From Cytophagaceae bacterium UBA7467 (GTDB lineage: Bacteria > Bacteroidota > Bacteroidia > Cytophagales > Spirosomataceae), in assembly GCA_002479785.1 (NCBI GenBank), contig DLPD01000008.1, positions 1 through 48,951 of the forward strand: a stretch of DNA of 48,951 nt, given 5' to 3'. Made by a program: the position numbers and the translations under genes. Below are positions 27,618 to 34,879 of this stretch, piece after piece. The notes below the pieces were generated by a model. That model was not told where the DNA came from. It saw only the letters and a program-made list of their open reading frames with translations, and did no database searches. Position 1 is the stretch's first letter. Each line of letters begins with the position of its first letter.

Positions 27618-28652
27618 ATGAAACCGATCGAAACCGCTTTACTGTCTTTTGGAATGTCTGGACGCGTTTTTCACGCCCCATTTATCCAGCTACATCCTGG
27701 ATTCAATTTACGTGGATCCTGGGAACGCTCCAAGAAAAACATCGAGAATGCTTATCCTGACTCATCCTCCTACGATTCATTGGAAGCCGTATTAGCCGAT
27801 CCTTCAATAGAGTTAGTCATCGTTAACACTCCCATCTATTCCCATTTCGAATATGCTACGGCAGCTCTAAAAGCCGGAAAGCACATTGTGGTGGAGAAAG
27901 CGTTTACTTGCAACGCAGATGAGGCAGAAAAGCTCGTATCCTTAGCGAAAGAAGTGCAAAAAATGATCTTTGTTTACCAAAACCGCCGTTGGGATTCCGA
28001 TTTTTTAACCTTGAAAAAGGTGCACGAATCAGGTGTTTTAGGCGATATCGTGGAAGCGGAGTTTCATTTTGACCGCTACAATCCCCTCATGTCCCCTAAA
28101 AGACATAAAGAGGATGCCGGTCCAGGTGCGGGAATTGTGACCGACTTAGGTCCGCACTTAATTGATCAAGCTTTGCACTTATTTGGAAAACCAACGCACG
28201 TTTTCGCGGATTTACGGAAGACTAGACCAGGTACTGAGGTAGTCGATTTATTCGAGATTCTCTTGTATTATCCAACCCTACGCGTTCGATTAAAAAGTGG
28301 CTATTATTTTAAAGAACCCATTCCTGCCTTCCAATTACATGGCACCAAAGGCAGTTTCATCAAAACTCGCTCTGATCGCCAAGAAGTCGATTTAGACAAA
28401 GGCCACGTTCCCATGGGCGAAAACTGGGGTGTGGATGCTCCAAGTGAATACGGATTATTACACGTAGACGGAAGTAGTCCAGAACGCGTTCCCTCTGAAA
28501 AAGGCGAGTATATGGCATTCTATGAGAATGTTTTTCAATCTTTGCGATCTGGAGCGGCCCCTGCCGTACCAGGAGATGATGGAATCGCGAGTATGCGTGT
28601 CATAGATGCGGCCTACGAAAGCCTAGAAAAACAAGCAGTTATCACGTATTAG
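27618..28652 (+). CDS. Gfo/Idh/MocA family NAD(P)-dependent oxidoreductase
   Basis: From the ATG at 27618 the product is 344 residues (MKPIETALLSFGMSGRVFHAPF). A TTG six codons upstream is in frame but less likely. The N-terminal Rossmann domain has the GMSGRVFHAPF loop, VIVNTPIYSHFEYATAALKAGKHIVVEKAFT with the conserved EK(A/P) lysine, and the DLGPHLIDQAL motif with the catalytic histidine. It probably oxidises a sugar or cyclitol. The closest general type is the YdgJ/scyllo-inositol-dehydrogenase-like group; substrate not determinable. Only one base separates its stop from the Crp/Fnr start, so the regulator is probably co-transcribed. Confidence 0.9.
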   Translation: MKPIETALLSFGMSGRVFHAPFIQLHPGFNLRGSWERSKKNIENAYPDSSSYDSLEAVLADPSIELVIVNTPIYSHFEYATAALKAGKHIVVEKAFTCNADEAEKLVSLAKEVQKMIFVYQNRRWDSDFLTLKKVHESGVLGDIVEAEFHFDRYNPLMSPKRHKEDAGPGAGIVTDLGPHLIDQALHLFGKPTHVFADLRKTRPGTEVVDLFEILLYYPTLRVRLKSGYYFKEPIPAFQLHGTKGSFIKTRSDRQEVDLDKGHVPMGENWGVDAPSEYGLLHVDGSSPERVPSEKGEYMAFYENVFQSLRSGAAPAVPGDDGIASMRVIDAAYESLEKQAVITY

Positions 28653-28653
28653 G

Positions 28654-29277
28654 ATGGAATTATTCAAGCAATTTGAGCCAGAATTAAGTAAAAAAATTCA
28701 ACAAGTGGGCGTCATTCGTAAATTCAAAACGGACGACTATTTGATGAAAACGGGGCAATCCATTCGCTCTGCAGTTTTAGTAACGAAAGGCATCATTAAA
28801 GTATTCCGGGAAGACGAAGAGGGCAATGAGGTCTTTATGTACAACCTGCACCCCGGCGAAGCCTGCGCTATTTCCATGACTTGCGCCGCTCGGCAATTAT
28901 CGTCTCAGATTATGGCAAAAGCCCTCGTAGATACCGAAGTTATCGCCATTCCTGTTGAATTAATGGACGAATGGGCTACCAAATACAAATCCTGGTACCA
29001 ATTCGTACTGGAGACCTACCGTTCTCGCTTCGAAGAATTATTAGACACCTTAGATCAAATTGCTTTCAGGAATTTGGATGAGCGTTTACTCTGGTATTTA
29101 AAACAACACCAAAAAAGCTTGAAAACAAATATTCTGAAAGCTTCCTTCACAGACATCGCCCAAGAATTGAATTCTTCTCGCGAAGTCATATCGCGATTAA
29201 TGAAAAAGTTAGCGGAGAAAGGCTTCATCAAAATCAACAAAAACCAGATTGAGATTGTGGATTTACGAAGCCTGTGA
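28654..29277 (+). CDS. Crp/Fnr family transcriptional regulator (candidate regulator of the sulfur island)
   Basis: 207 residues: a cyclic-nucleotide-binding-type beta barrel (about 1-115), dimer helix (about 116-140) and winged helix (about 145-205). The recognition helix reads SSREVISRLMKK. R176, E177 and R181 match the CRP residues that contact GTGA, which agrees with the GTGA-N6-TCAC palindromes downstream. The ligand pocket lacks the usual cAMP RxS arginine-serine motif. Instead C71 and C77 (CAISMTC) sit where ligand or redox sensing could occur, so a persulfide/thiol switch is plausible but unproven. The TGA stop codon is part of the first operator. Confidence 0.88.
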   Translation: MELFKQFEPELSKKIQQVGVIRKFKTDDYLMKTGQSIRSAVLVTKGIIKVFREDEEGNEVFMYNLHPGEACAISMTCAARQLSSQIMAKALVDTEVIAIPVELMDEWATKYKSWYQFVLETYRSRFEELLDTLDQIAFRNLDERLLWYLKQHQKSLKTNILKASFTDIAQELNSSREVISRLMKKLAEKGFIKINKNQIEIVDLRSL

Positions 29278-29317
29278 TTTTCATCACGGAAAAGCTTAAC
29301 TAAATAAGGGAATTTTG
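29274..29317 (+). promoter_or_regulatory. Crp-type operator and -7 box of the porin gene
   Basis: The palindrome GTGATTTTCATCAC (29274-29287, centre 29280.5) overlaps the regulator's stop codon. GAATTTTG (29310-29317) is a one-mismatch TAnnTTTG box whose first base is 29.5 bp from the palindrome centre, consistent with an activator bound near -41.5. The porin ATG is only 5 bp after the box, so the transcript would be leaderless or nearly so. Confidence 0.7.
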
Positions 29318-29321
29318 TCAC

Positions 29322-30581
29322 ATGATGAAATTCCTTTTTGCTTTACTATTTAGCATTCCCCTTTTTGCCCAAAAGCCCTTTTACGCCCATTTTCGCTACT
29401 TTCACTTAGAAACGGATAATGAAAAAGCCCTACCTGATTATGCTGCTAATGCGTTAGGAGTTGAATTGGGTTATACAAAAAACGTAGGTAAACACTTTAA
29501 ATTAGATCTTTCGGGATCTCTAAGCACCTCCTTTCTAAATTCCTCAAACTTAGCCTCCAGTCGCTATGAAATCGGTCTATTCGATCAAGCAAATACTACT
29601 AACATGGATTTTTTAACACGAATTGAAAAAGCTTCTTTGATCTTCCAAAACAAAAAAATCAAAATCAAACTAGGACGCCAAGTGCTCAATACCCCCTTTA
29701 TTAATCCACAAGATGGCCGAATGAGGCCAAGCGCTGAGGGAGGAATTTATACAGAATTGGGCTCTCTTAGTCTAGGGTACTTATACGAAATGGCTCCTAG
29801 AGGAACTATGGGCTGGTCATCTGTAGCAGAGTCCATTGGTTATTTTCCCGTGGGGGTAGACATAGATGGCAAAAAATCAACTTATGCTGGACATTTAACG
29901 AGTGTAGGAATACTGATGGCAGGACTCGATCAAAAATGGAAAGGAATAAGCTATAAATTCCATGATCTATTCGTCGAAAATTTACTGCAAACTGCCTTGA
30001 TTTCGGCAGAATATATAATATCCATTCAAGGTGGTAAATGGGTAAGCGGAATTCAATTCATTAAACAGCATTCTCTAAGCGATAACCTGTACACAGAAAA
30101 AAACACCCACGCTTCTGTTATCAGTTTAAAAACAGGTCTAGAATTCAAACGCTGGAATGGAAGTTTAAACTACACGAATATCAGTGCAGAAGGCAGATAT
30201 CTCATGCCTCGTGAATGGGGAAAGGATCCCTTTTATACATTTATGCCGCGTGAGCGAAACGAGGGTTTTGGAGGCGTGAATGCTTATGTAGCTAAATTTA
30301 GTTACGCGATTCCAAACTGGAAAATCAAAATTAATCCAAGTGTAGGCTATTTTGATCTACCATCAGTATCTAATTTTAGTCTGAATAAATATGGAATGCC
30401 CTCCTATACTCAATTGAATTTTGAAGTCTTGATTAATGCATCCAAAATTGCCAAAGGGCTTGATTTTCAATTTCTTCTAGCTAACAAAACGAATCAAGGC
30501 GACACAATAGAGAACGCAAAGTATATCCAAAATAAAGTGAATATGAACTCCTGGAATTTCGTCATAAATTATCGCTTATAA
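29322..30581 (+). CDS. outer-membrane porin, OprD-like beta barrel
   Basis: A 419-residue product with a signal peptide (MMKFLFALLFSIPLFAQ) followed by alternating amphipathic strands throughout, as in a 16-18-stranded barrel. The block KLGRQVLNTPFINPQDGRMRP is the OprD-family signature region. The C terminus NFVINYRL has the aromatic pattern of a barrel terminal strand, although the last residue is leucine. It may let thiosulfate, sulfite or other small anions through the outer membrane; this is inferred only from its position under the regulator's operator. Two start codons in tandem (29322, 29325) are possible. Confidence 0.75.
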   Translation: MMKFLFALLFSIPLFAQKPFYAHFRYFHLETDNEKALPDYAANALGVELGYTKNVGKHFKLDLSGSLSTSFLNSSNLASSRYEIGLFDQANTTNMDFLTRIEKASLIFQNKKIKIKLGRQVLNTPFINPQDGRMRPSAEGGIYTELGSLSLGYLYEMAPRGTMGWSSVAESIGYFPVGVDIDGKKSTYAGHLTSVGILMAGLDQKWKGISYKFHDLFVENLLQTALISAEYIISIQGGKWVSGIQFIKQHSLSDNLYTEKNTHASVISLKTGLEFKRWNGSLNYTNISAEGRYLMPREWGKDPFYTFMPRERNEGFGGVNAYVAKFSYAIPNWKIKINPSVGYFDLPSVSNFSLNKYGMPSYTQLNFEVLINASKIAKGLDFQFLLANKTNQGDTIENAKYIQNKVNMNSWNFVINYRL

Positions 30582-30594
30582 ATTTTTGAACCTT

Positions 30595-30638
30595 GTGATA
30601 AAAATCACGAATAAGGACTAATAAAAGGTTGAAATTTG
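30595..30638 (+). promoter_or_regulatory. Crp-type operator and -7 box of the tauE-cstB-like operon
   Basis: The palindrome GTGATAAAAATCAC (30595-30608, centre 30601.5) is followed by GAAATTTG (30631-30638). The first base of the box is again exactly 29.5 bp from the centre. No TTTG lies at -33, as expected for an activator-dependent promoter. The first gene starts 26 bp after the box. Confidence 0.75.
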
Positions 30639-30663
30639 TATCAACAACAAAAAAAAACACAAC

Positions 30664-31485
30664 ATGGAAATTATTGGTTATTTCGCATCCTTATTAATCG
30701 GAGTCTCTTTGGGACTTATTGGGGGTGGCGGATCCATTTTAACAGTCCCGGTGCTTGTTTACCTTTTTGGAGTGAATCCTATTTTAGCAACTGCCTATTC
30801 CTTATTCGTGGTAGGTGCCAGTTCTTTAGTAGGTGCTATTCCGAAGTACAGACAAGGGCTGATTAACCTTAAAACAGCCGTCATATTTGGAATACCTTCG
30901 ATTGCTGCCGTTTATGCAACCCGTAAATTTATTGTTCCTTTAATACCTTCAGAAGTATTTACAGTGGGCGATTTTGTTGTAACTAAATCCATCTTAATGA
31001 TGGTACTATTCGCCATCTTAATGGTTGCTGCTTCGATATCCATGATCAGAGGCAAATGTGAGCAATGTGAAAAAGAAAAATTAGGCACTTATATAGAAGA
31101 AGCTCAAGTATTCAACTACCCAATGATCTTGTTAGAGGGAGCGATTGTAGGTACTTTAACTGGCTTAGTAGGCGCTGGTGGCGGATTTTTAATCATCCCA
31201 GCCCTAGTGATGCTCTCTAAATTATCTATGAAACAGGCGGTAGGAACTTCCCTATTAATCATCGCAGCGAAGTCCCTAATTGGTTTCACGGGTGATCTTG
31301 GTCACGCGGTCATTGATTGGAACTTATTATTGACCGTGACAGGTTTAGCCATTGCCGGGATTTTCTTTGGCGATGTTTTGAGTAAAAAAGTAGACGGAAA
31401 CAAACTAAAAGTAGGTTTTGGCTGGTTCGTTTTAGTCATGGGAATGTACATTCTCATCCAACAATTAGCCTTTCCTTTCAAATAA
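30664..31485 (+). CDS. TauE/SafE family anion exporter
   Basis: A 273-residue inner-membrane protein with about eight helices in two repeats. Each repeat begins with a glycine-rich TauE motif: GLIGGGGSILTVPVLVYLFG (about 18-37) and GLVGAGGGFLIIPALVMLS (about 166-184). The cytoplasmic loop between repeats contains KCEQCEKEK (C132, C135), an unusual cysteine pair. Family members export sulfite or sulfoacetate. Its place directly before a CstB-like enzyme matches the cst operon of Staphylococcus, which also has a TauE protein. It is the first gene of the operon that continues to 33637 or beyond. Confidence 0.88.
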   Translation: MEIIGYFASLLIGVSLGLIGGGGSILTVPVLVYLFGVNPILATAYSLFVVGASSLVGAIPKYRQGLINLKTAVIFGIPSIAAVYATRKFIVPLIPSEVFTVGDFVVTKSILMMVLFAILMVAASISMIRGKCEQCEKEKLGTYIEEAQVFNYPMILLEGAIVGTLTGLVGAGGGFLIIPALVMLSKLSMKQAVGTSLLIIAAKSLIGFTGDLGHAVIDWNLLLTVTGLAIAGIFFGDVLSKKVDGNKLKVGFGWFVLVMGMYILIQQLAFPFK

Positions 31486-31503
31486 TCTAAATAGAAAAAT
31501 AGG

Positions 31504-32922
31504 ATGAAAGTAGAACAAATTTACACGGGATGTTTAGCACAAGGTGCTTATTACATCGAAAGCAATGGCGAAGCCGCGATCATCGATCCACTTCGCGAGG
31601 TGCAGCCGTATATCGAAAAAGCGGAACGTAATGGCGCTAAAATCAAGTATGTTTTCGAAACACACTTTCACGCGGACTTCGTTTCCGGTCATATTGATTT
31701 GTCTGCCAAAACAGGTGCACCCATCGTCTACGGCCCCAATGCTGCTTGTGCGTTTGATTGTATTTCAGCAACAGATGGCCAAGAATTCAAATTAGGGAAT
31801 GTAACCATCCGGGTAATCCATACCCCCGGTCATACCATGGAATCAACCTGTTTCCTTTTAATTGACGAAAACGGCAAAGAAACGAGCTTATTCTCAGGAG
31901 ACACCTTGTTTATCGGAGATGTGGGACGTCCAGATTTGGCCCAAAAAGTCATTGCTGAATTAACTCAAGATATGTTAGCTGGTCATCTCTACGATTCCCT
32001 TCGCAACAAAATTATGCCACTTGCTGATGATATCATAGTGTATCCAGGCCATGGCGCTGGTTCTGCTTGCGGTAAAAACATGAGCAAGGAGACCACCGAC
32101 ACACTAGGTAATCAAAAGAAAGTGAACTACGCTTTAAACCCTGCATTAACAAAAGAAGCATTCAAAAAAGAGGTATTAACGGGTTTAGTAGCGCCTCCAG
32201 CCTACTTCCCATTAAACGTTTTGATGAACATCAAGGGATATGATTCAATTGACAAAGTATTAGAAAGAGGTCAACATGCTTTATCGCCTGAAGGATTTGA
32301 AGCTGCTGCCACAGAAACAGGTGCCTTGATTCTAGACACCCGTGACCCTCAAACTTTCGCTGCTGGCTTCGTTCCTAATTCAATCAACATTGGAATAGAC
32401 GGATCATTCGCTCCATGGGTAGGAACTTTAATCCCAGACATCAAACAAGAAATCTTGTTAGTGACAGATGAAGGCCGTGAAGAAGAAGTCATTACTCGTC
32501 TAGCACGCGTAGGTTATGATTTTACTATCGGTTATTTGAAAGGAGGTTTTGCCGCTTGGAAAGCTTCAGGCATGGAAATTGATAGTATTGAATCCATTGA
32601 TGCTGCTGAATTATTGAAACGTGTCAATGCTGGTGAAGGAGAAATACTGGATGTACGCAAAAACAGCGAATACCTTTCTGAGCACGTGATTGATGTAGAA
32701 AATGCGCCTTTGGACTTCATTAATGATAGTATGTTAAAGATCAACAAGAACAAAACTTACTTCGTACATTGTGCGAGTGGATACCGTTCTATGATCTTTA
32801 ATTCAACCCTTAGAGCCCGCGGATTCGATAACTTAATCGATGTAAAAGGAGGTTTCAAAGCGATTAAAGAATCAGAGAAATTCAAATTAACAGAATACGT
32901 TTGTCCTTCAACCCTCTTGTAA
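31504..32922 (+). CDS. CstB-like persulfide dioxygenase with pseudorhodanese and rhodanese domains
   Basis: 472 residues. Residues 1 to about 235 are a metallo-beta-lactamase domain of the ETHE1 type: THFHAD (H54, H56, D58), TPGH (H110), SGDTLF (D133) and YPGH (H183). ETHE1-type enzymes use a non-heme iron to oxidise thiol persulfide. Residues about 260-355 are a rhodanese fold whose active loop reads TDEGRE with no cysteine, i.e. a pseudorhodanese. Residues about 365-460 are an active rhodanese with CASGYR (C423). This three-domain order is that of S. aureus CstB, which turns persulfides plus sulfite into thiosulfate. A bacillithiol persulfide substrate is inferred from bshB1 in the same window. 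Confidence 0.88.
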   Translation: MKVEQIYTGCLAQGAYYIESNGEAAIIDPLREVQPYIEKAERNGAKIKYVFETHFHADFVSGHIDLSAKTGAPIVYGPNAACAFDCISATDGQEFKLGNVTIRVIHTPGHTMESTCFLLIDENGKETSLFSGDTLFIGDVGRPDLAQKVIAELTQDMLAGHLYDSLRNKIMPLADDIIVYPGHGAGSACGKNMSKETTDTLGNQKKVNYALNPALTKEAFKKEVLTGLVAPPAYFPLNVLMNIKGYDSIDKVLERGQHALSPEGFEAAATETGALILDTRDPQTFAAGFVPNSINIGIDGSFAPWVGTLIPDIKQEILLVTDEGREEEVITRLARVGYDFTIGYLKGGFAAWKASGMEIDSIESIDAAELLKRVNAGEGEILDVRKNSEYLSEHVIDVENAPLDFINDSMLKINKNKTYFVHCASGYRSMIFNSTLRARGFDNLIDVKGGFKAIKESEKFKLTEYVCPSTLL

Positions 32923-32924
32923 TC

Positions 32925-33197
32925 ATGGAAGAATTATTAGCCAATCCAGCGACTACGGTCGTTGATGTAAGAGAAACAAATGAATATGCTGGCGGCCATT
33001 TCGATGGTGCCATTAACATTCCACTAGGTATTATTCCATTACGCCTAGATGAATTTAAGGCAATGTCAGGACCCATCGTGGTTTATTGCAGAAGCGGTAA
33101 TCGCTCAGGTATGGCTCAAATGCTTTTAAAGCAGGCAGGATTAGTAGAAGTATATAACGGTGGAGGTTTACACGATATGTTAATTTACCAAAACTAA
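32925..33197 (+). CDS. single-domain rhodanese sulfurtransferase
   Basis: A 90-residue cytoplasmic rhodanese beginning 2 bp after the CstB-like stop. The active loop is CRSGNR with C55. Early DVRETNEYAGGHFDGAINIP is the standard rhodanese block. It probably passes sulfane sulfur between the dioxygenase, SQR products and acceptors. I chose the ATG at 32925; a TTG eight codons upstream lies inside the previous gene. Confidence 0.92.
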   Translation: MEELLANPATTVVDVRETNEYAGGHFDGAINIPLGIIPLRLDEFKAMSGPIVVYCRSGNRSGMAQMLLKQAGLVEVYNGGGLHDMLIYQN

Positions 33198-33198
33198 T

Positions 33199-33441
33199 AT
33201 GCTAACTTACTTAACTCAAAATTGGGGTTTCATGCGCATTATCCGCCTATTAGTAGGTGGATACGCGCTTATAGAGGCCTACCGTTCATCCGATGTTTTA
33301 ATCGGTATGATGGGAACCGTGCTCTTAGGAATGGCCTTGCTAAATGCTGGCTGCGGATCTCAAGGTTGCGGTATCCCTGCAGCTCGCAACAACCATACTA
33401 ATTCAGAAGAAGTGGAATATGAGGAAATTCATTCAACTTAA
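33199..33441 (+). CDS. DUF2892/YgaP-transmembrane-domain small protein
   Basis: An 80-residue inner-membrane protein starting 1 bp after the rhodanese stop. It has two short hydrophobic helices (about 11-28 and 33-51). C52 and C57 (CGSQGC) follow the second helix, then a charged tail. In E. coli YgaP the same membrane domain is fused to a rhodanese. Here rhodanese and membrane domain are adjacent separate genes, which supports a working pair at the membrane. Biochemical function is unknown. Confidence 0.8.
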   Translation: MLTYLTQNWGFMRIIRLLVGGYALIEAYRSSDVLIGMMGTVLLGMALLNAGCGSQGCGIPAARNNHTNSEEVEYEEIHST

Positions 33442-33637
33442 ATTCTGGCAAATCCTTGGAGGAATATTCGGTGGAATTGCCGGATATTTCTATTGGAGAG
33501 ATATTGGATGTGCAAGTGGCACGTGTCCCATTACGAGTAAACCCCTAAATAGCATTGTTTATTTTGCTGTTTTGGGGTATTTAATGTTGGGAACGATTAG
33601 TGGGTTTAGGGCACAAAGAATAAAGTATAAAGATTAG
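33419..33637 (+). CDS. small membrane protein, DUF6132-like
   Basis: 72 residues from the ATG at 33419, overlapping the previous gene by 23 bp in another frame. Two hydrophobic segments (about 9-25 and 46-62) flank C31 and C36 (CASGTC), the same C-x4-C spacing as in the DUF2892 neighbour. A longer frame from 33344 would overlap the neighbour more and has no added similarity. The last codons (QRIKYKD) are encoded by the start of a heptad repeat. I assign the family from the G-CASGTCPITS-P pattern; function unknown. Confidence 0.7.
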   Translation: MRKFIQLKFWQILGGIFGGIAGYFYWRDIGCASGTCPITSKPLNSIVYFAVLGYLMLGTISGFRAQRIKYKD

Positions 33638-33731
33638 AGAAAAGGAGAGAATGGTAAGTGGTGAATGTTGAATTTTCCCTCCGGACTAATTCTCTCCGGA
33701 CTACCCACTGCCCACTGTCCACTGACTACTT
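33615..33731. repeat. heptad-repeat 3'-end element 4, with CCTCCGGACT boxes
   Basis: The left arm AAAGAAT, AAAGTAT, AAAGATT (33615-33635) overlaps the end of the DUF6132-like gene. Purine-rich units follow to about 33676. Two boxes CCTCCGGACT or TCTCCGGACT end at 33687 and 33702. The right arm is CCCACTG, CCCACTG, TCCACTG, ACTACTT (33704-33731). All are 7-bp steps. The element splits the operon between DUF6132 and the YeeE/YedE genes. Confidence 0.8.
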
Positions 33732-33756
33732 ATTAAAACAATTAAATACCCAATAA

Positions 33757-34320
33757 ATGATGGAAACTATTACACAACCTTGGCCCTGGTATGTCGCCGG
33801 TGCCTTAATTGGACTGATCGTCCCAGCCCTACTTTTGTTAGGCAACAAACATTTTGGCATATCAGCTAATCTGCGTCATATTTGTGCCGCCTGTATTCCA
33901 AGCAACGTTCCCTTTTTCAAATACGATTGGAAAAAAGAATCCTGGAATTTATTTTTTATCGGTGGAATTTTCATCGGAGGCTTCATTGCAGCCCATCTAT
34001 TAAGCTCAGACGCACCTATAAAAATACATCCAGATTTAGCAAATGAACTCGCAGGCTATGGTATCACTGACCTATCAGGCATGGTTCCTGTTCAGTTATT
34101 CGCAATACATGAAGTCTTTACTGTAAGAGGTCTCATTATGATGGTAGGCGGAGGATTCTTAGTAGGCTTCGGAACTCGCTACGCAGGTGGATGTACATCC
34201 GGCCATGCCATTATGGGACTTAGTAACCTCCAATGGCCCTCTTTAGTTGCTACCATCTGCTTTATGATAGGTGGATTTGTGATGGCAAACTTTATTCTTC
34301 CTTACATTTTAGCTCTTTAA
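33757..34320 (+). CDS. YeeE/YedE family transporter, first half (PmpA-like)
   Basis: 187 residues with about five membrane helices. The DUF395 signature is AGGCTSGH (C146), the cysteine-bearing helix that passes thiosulfate in TsuA/YeeE proteins. A further pair C43, C46 (ICAAC) is present near the N terminus. Full-length YeeE has two such halves in one chain; here they are two genes 4 bp apart. It is probably an inner-membrane thiosulfate or sulfane-sulfur importer working with the second half. Confidence 0.85.
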   Translation: MMETITQPWPWYVAGALIGLIVPALLLLGNKHFGISANLRHICAACIPSNVPFFKYDWKKESWNLFFIGGIFIGGFIAAHLLSSDAPIKIHPDLANELAGYGITDLSGMVPVQLFAIHEVFTVRGLIMMVGGGFLVGFGTRYAGGCTSGHAIMGLSNLQWPSLVATICFMIGGFVMANFILPYILAL

Positions 34321-34324
34321 TCCG

Positions 34325-34816
34325 ATGAATACGAAAGAAACAGATTTTGAAGTGCGTTCTTTGGACACCATGTGTTTGAACGAGTCTAATTTGAGCCATC
34401 CTTGGTGGTACAATTTTAAATATTTAGCGGTTGGGATCGTGTTTGGCGTGGTTTTCGTGAAAGCAGAAATCATCTCATGGTTCCGCATTCAGGAAATGTT
34501 CCGTCTCCAAAGTTTCCATATGTACGGCGTTATAGGTACTGCAGTAGTTGTGGGTACCATCTCTGTTTTCCTGATTAAAAGATTCAAAGTAAAGACGATT
34601 CACGGGGAAGATATCACGTTCTCGGACAAGAAATTTAATATGGGTCAAATTTATGGTGGCTTACTCTTTGGTTTTGGTTGGGCCATAACTGGAGCCTGTC
34701 CAGGTCCACTTTTCGCTCAATTGGGAACGGGAGTCTTAGCTATTTCAGTGGTTATTTTAAGCTCGATTGCCGGTACGTGGGTGTATGGAAGATTTAGAGA
34801 TAAATTACCGCACTAA
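34325..34816 (+). CDS. YeeE/YedE family transporter, second half (PmpB-like)
   Basis: 163 residues with about four membrane helices after a 30-residue cytoplasmic N terminus. The cysteine motif is GWAITGACPGPLFAQLGTG (C125), the counterpart of GGCTSGH in the first half. The two halves start 4 bp apart and should assemble into one transporter. A heptad repeat and an intrinsic terminator follow, ending the operon. Confidence 0.85.
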   Translation: MNTKETDFEVRSLDTMCLNESNLSHPWWYNFKYLAVGIVFGVVFVKAEIISWFRIQEMFRLQSFHMYGVIGTAVVVGTISVFLIKRFKVKTIHGEDITFSDKKFNMGQIYGGLLFGFGWAITGACPGPLFAQLGTGVLAISVVILSSIAGTWVYGRFRDKLPH

Positions 34817-34819
34817 ATT

Positions 34820-34854
34820 GGTAAATGGTGAATGAAAAATGGAAAATGGGATGT
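34820..34854. repeat. short heptad array 5
   Basis: Five consecutive 7-bp units, GGTAAAT, GGTGAAT, GAAAAAT, GGAAAAT, GGGATGT, start three bases after the transporter stop and run into the terminator stem. Only one arm is present. Confidence 0.65.
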
Positions 34855-34879
34855 CGATTAGGTTCGGCATCCTTTTTTT
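34849..34879 (+). terminator. intrinsic terminator at the end of the sulfur operon
   Basis: GGATGTCGA (34849-34857) pairs with TCGGCATCC (34864-34872), including one G-U pair, followed by seven T residues. The last T's overlap the stop codon of the convergent tsdA gene. Confidence 0.85.
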
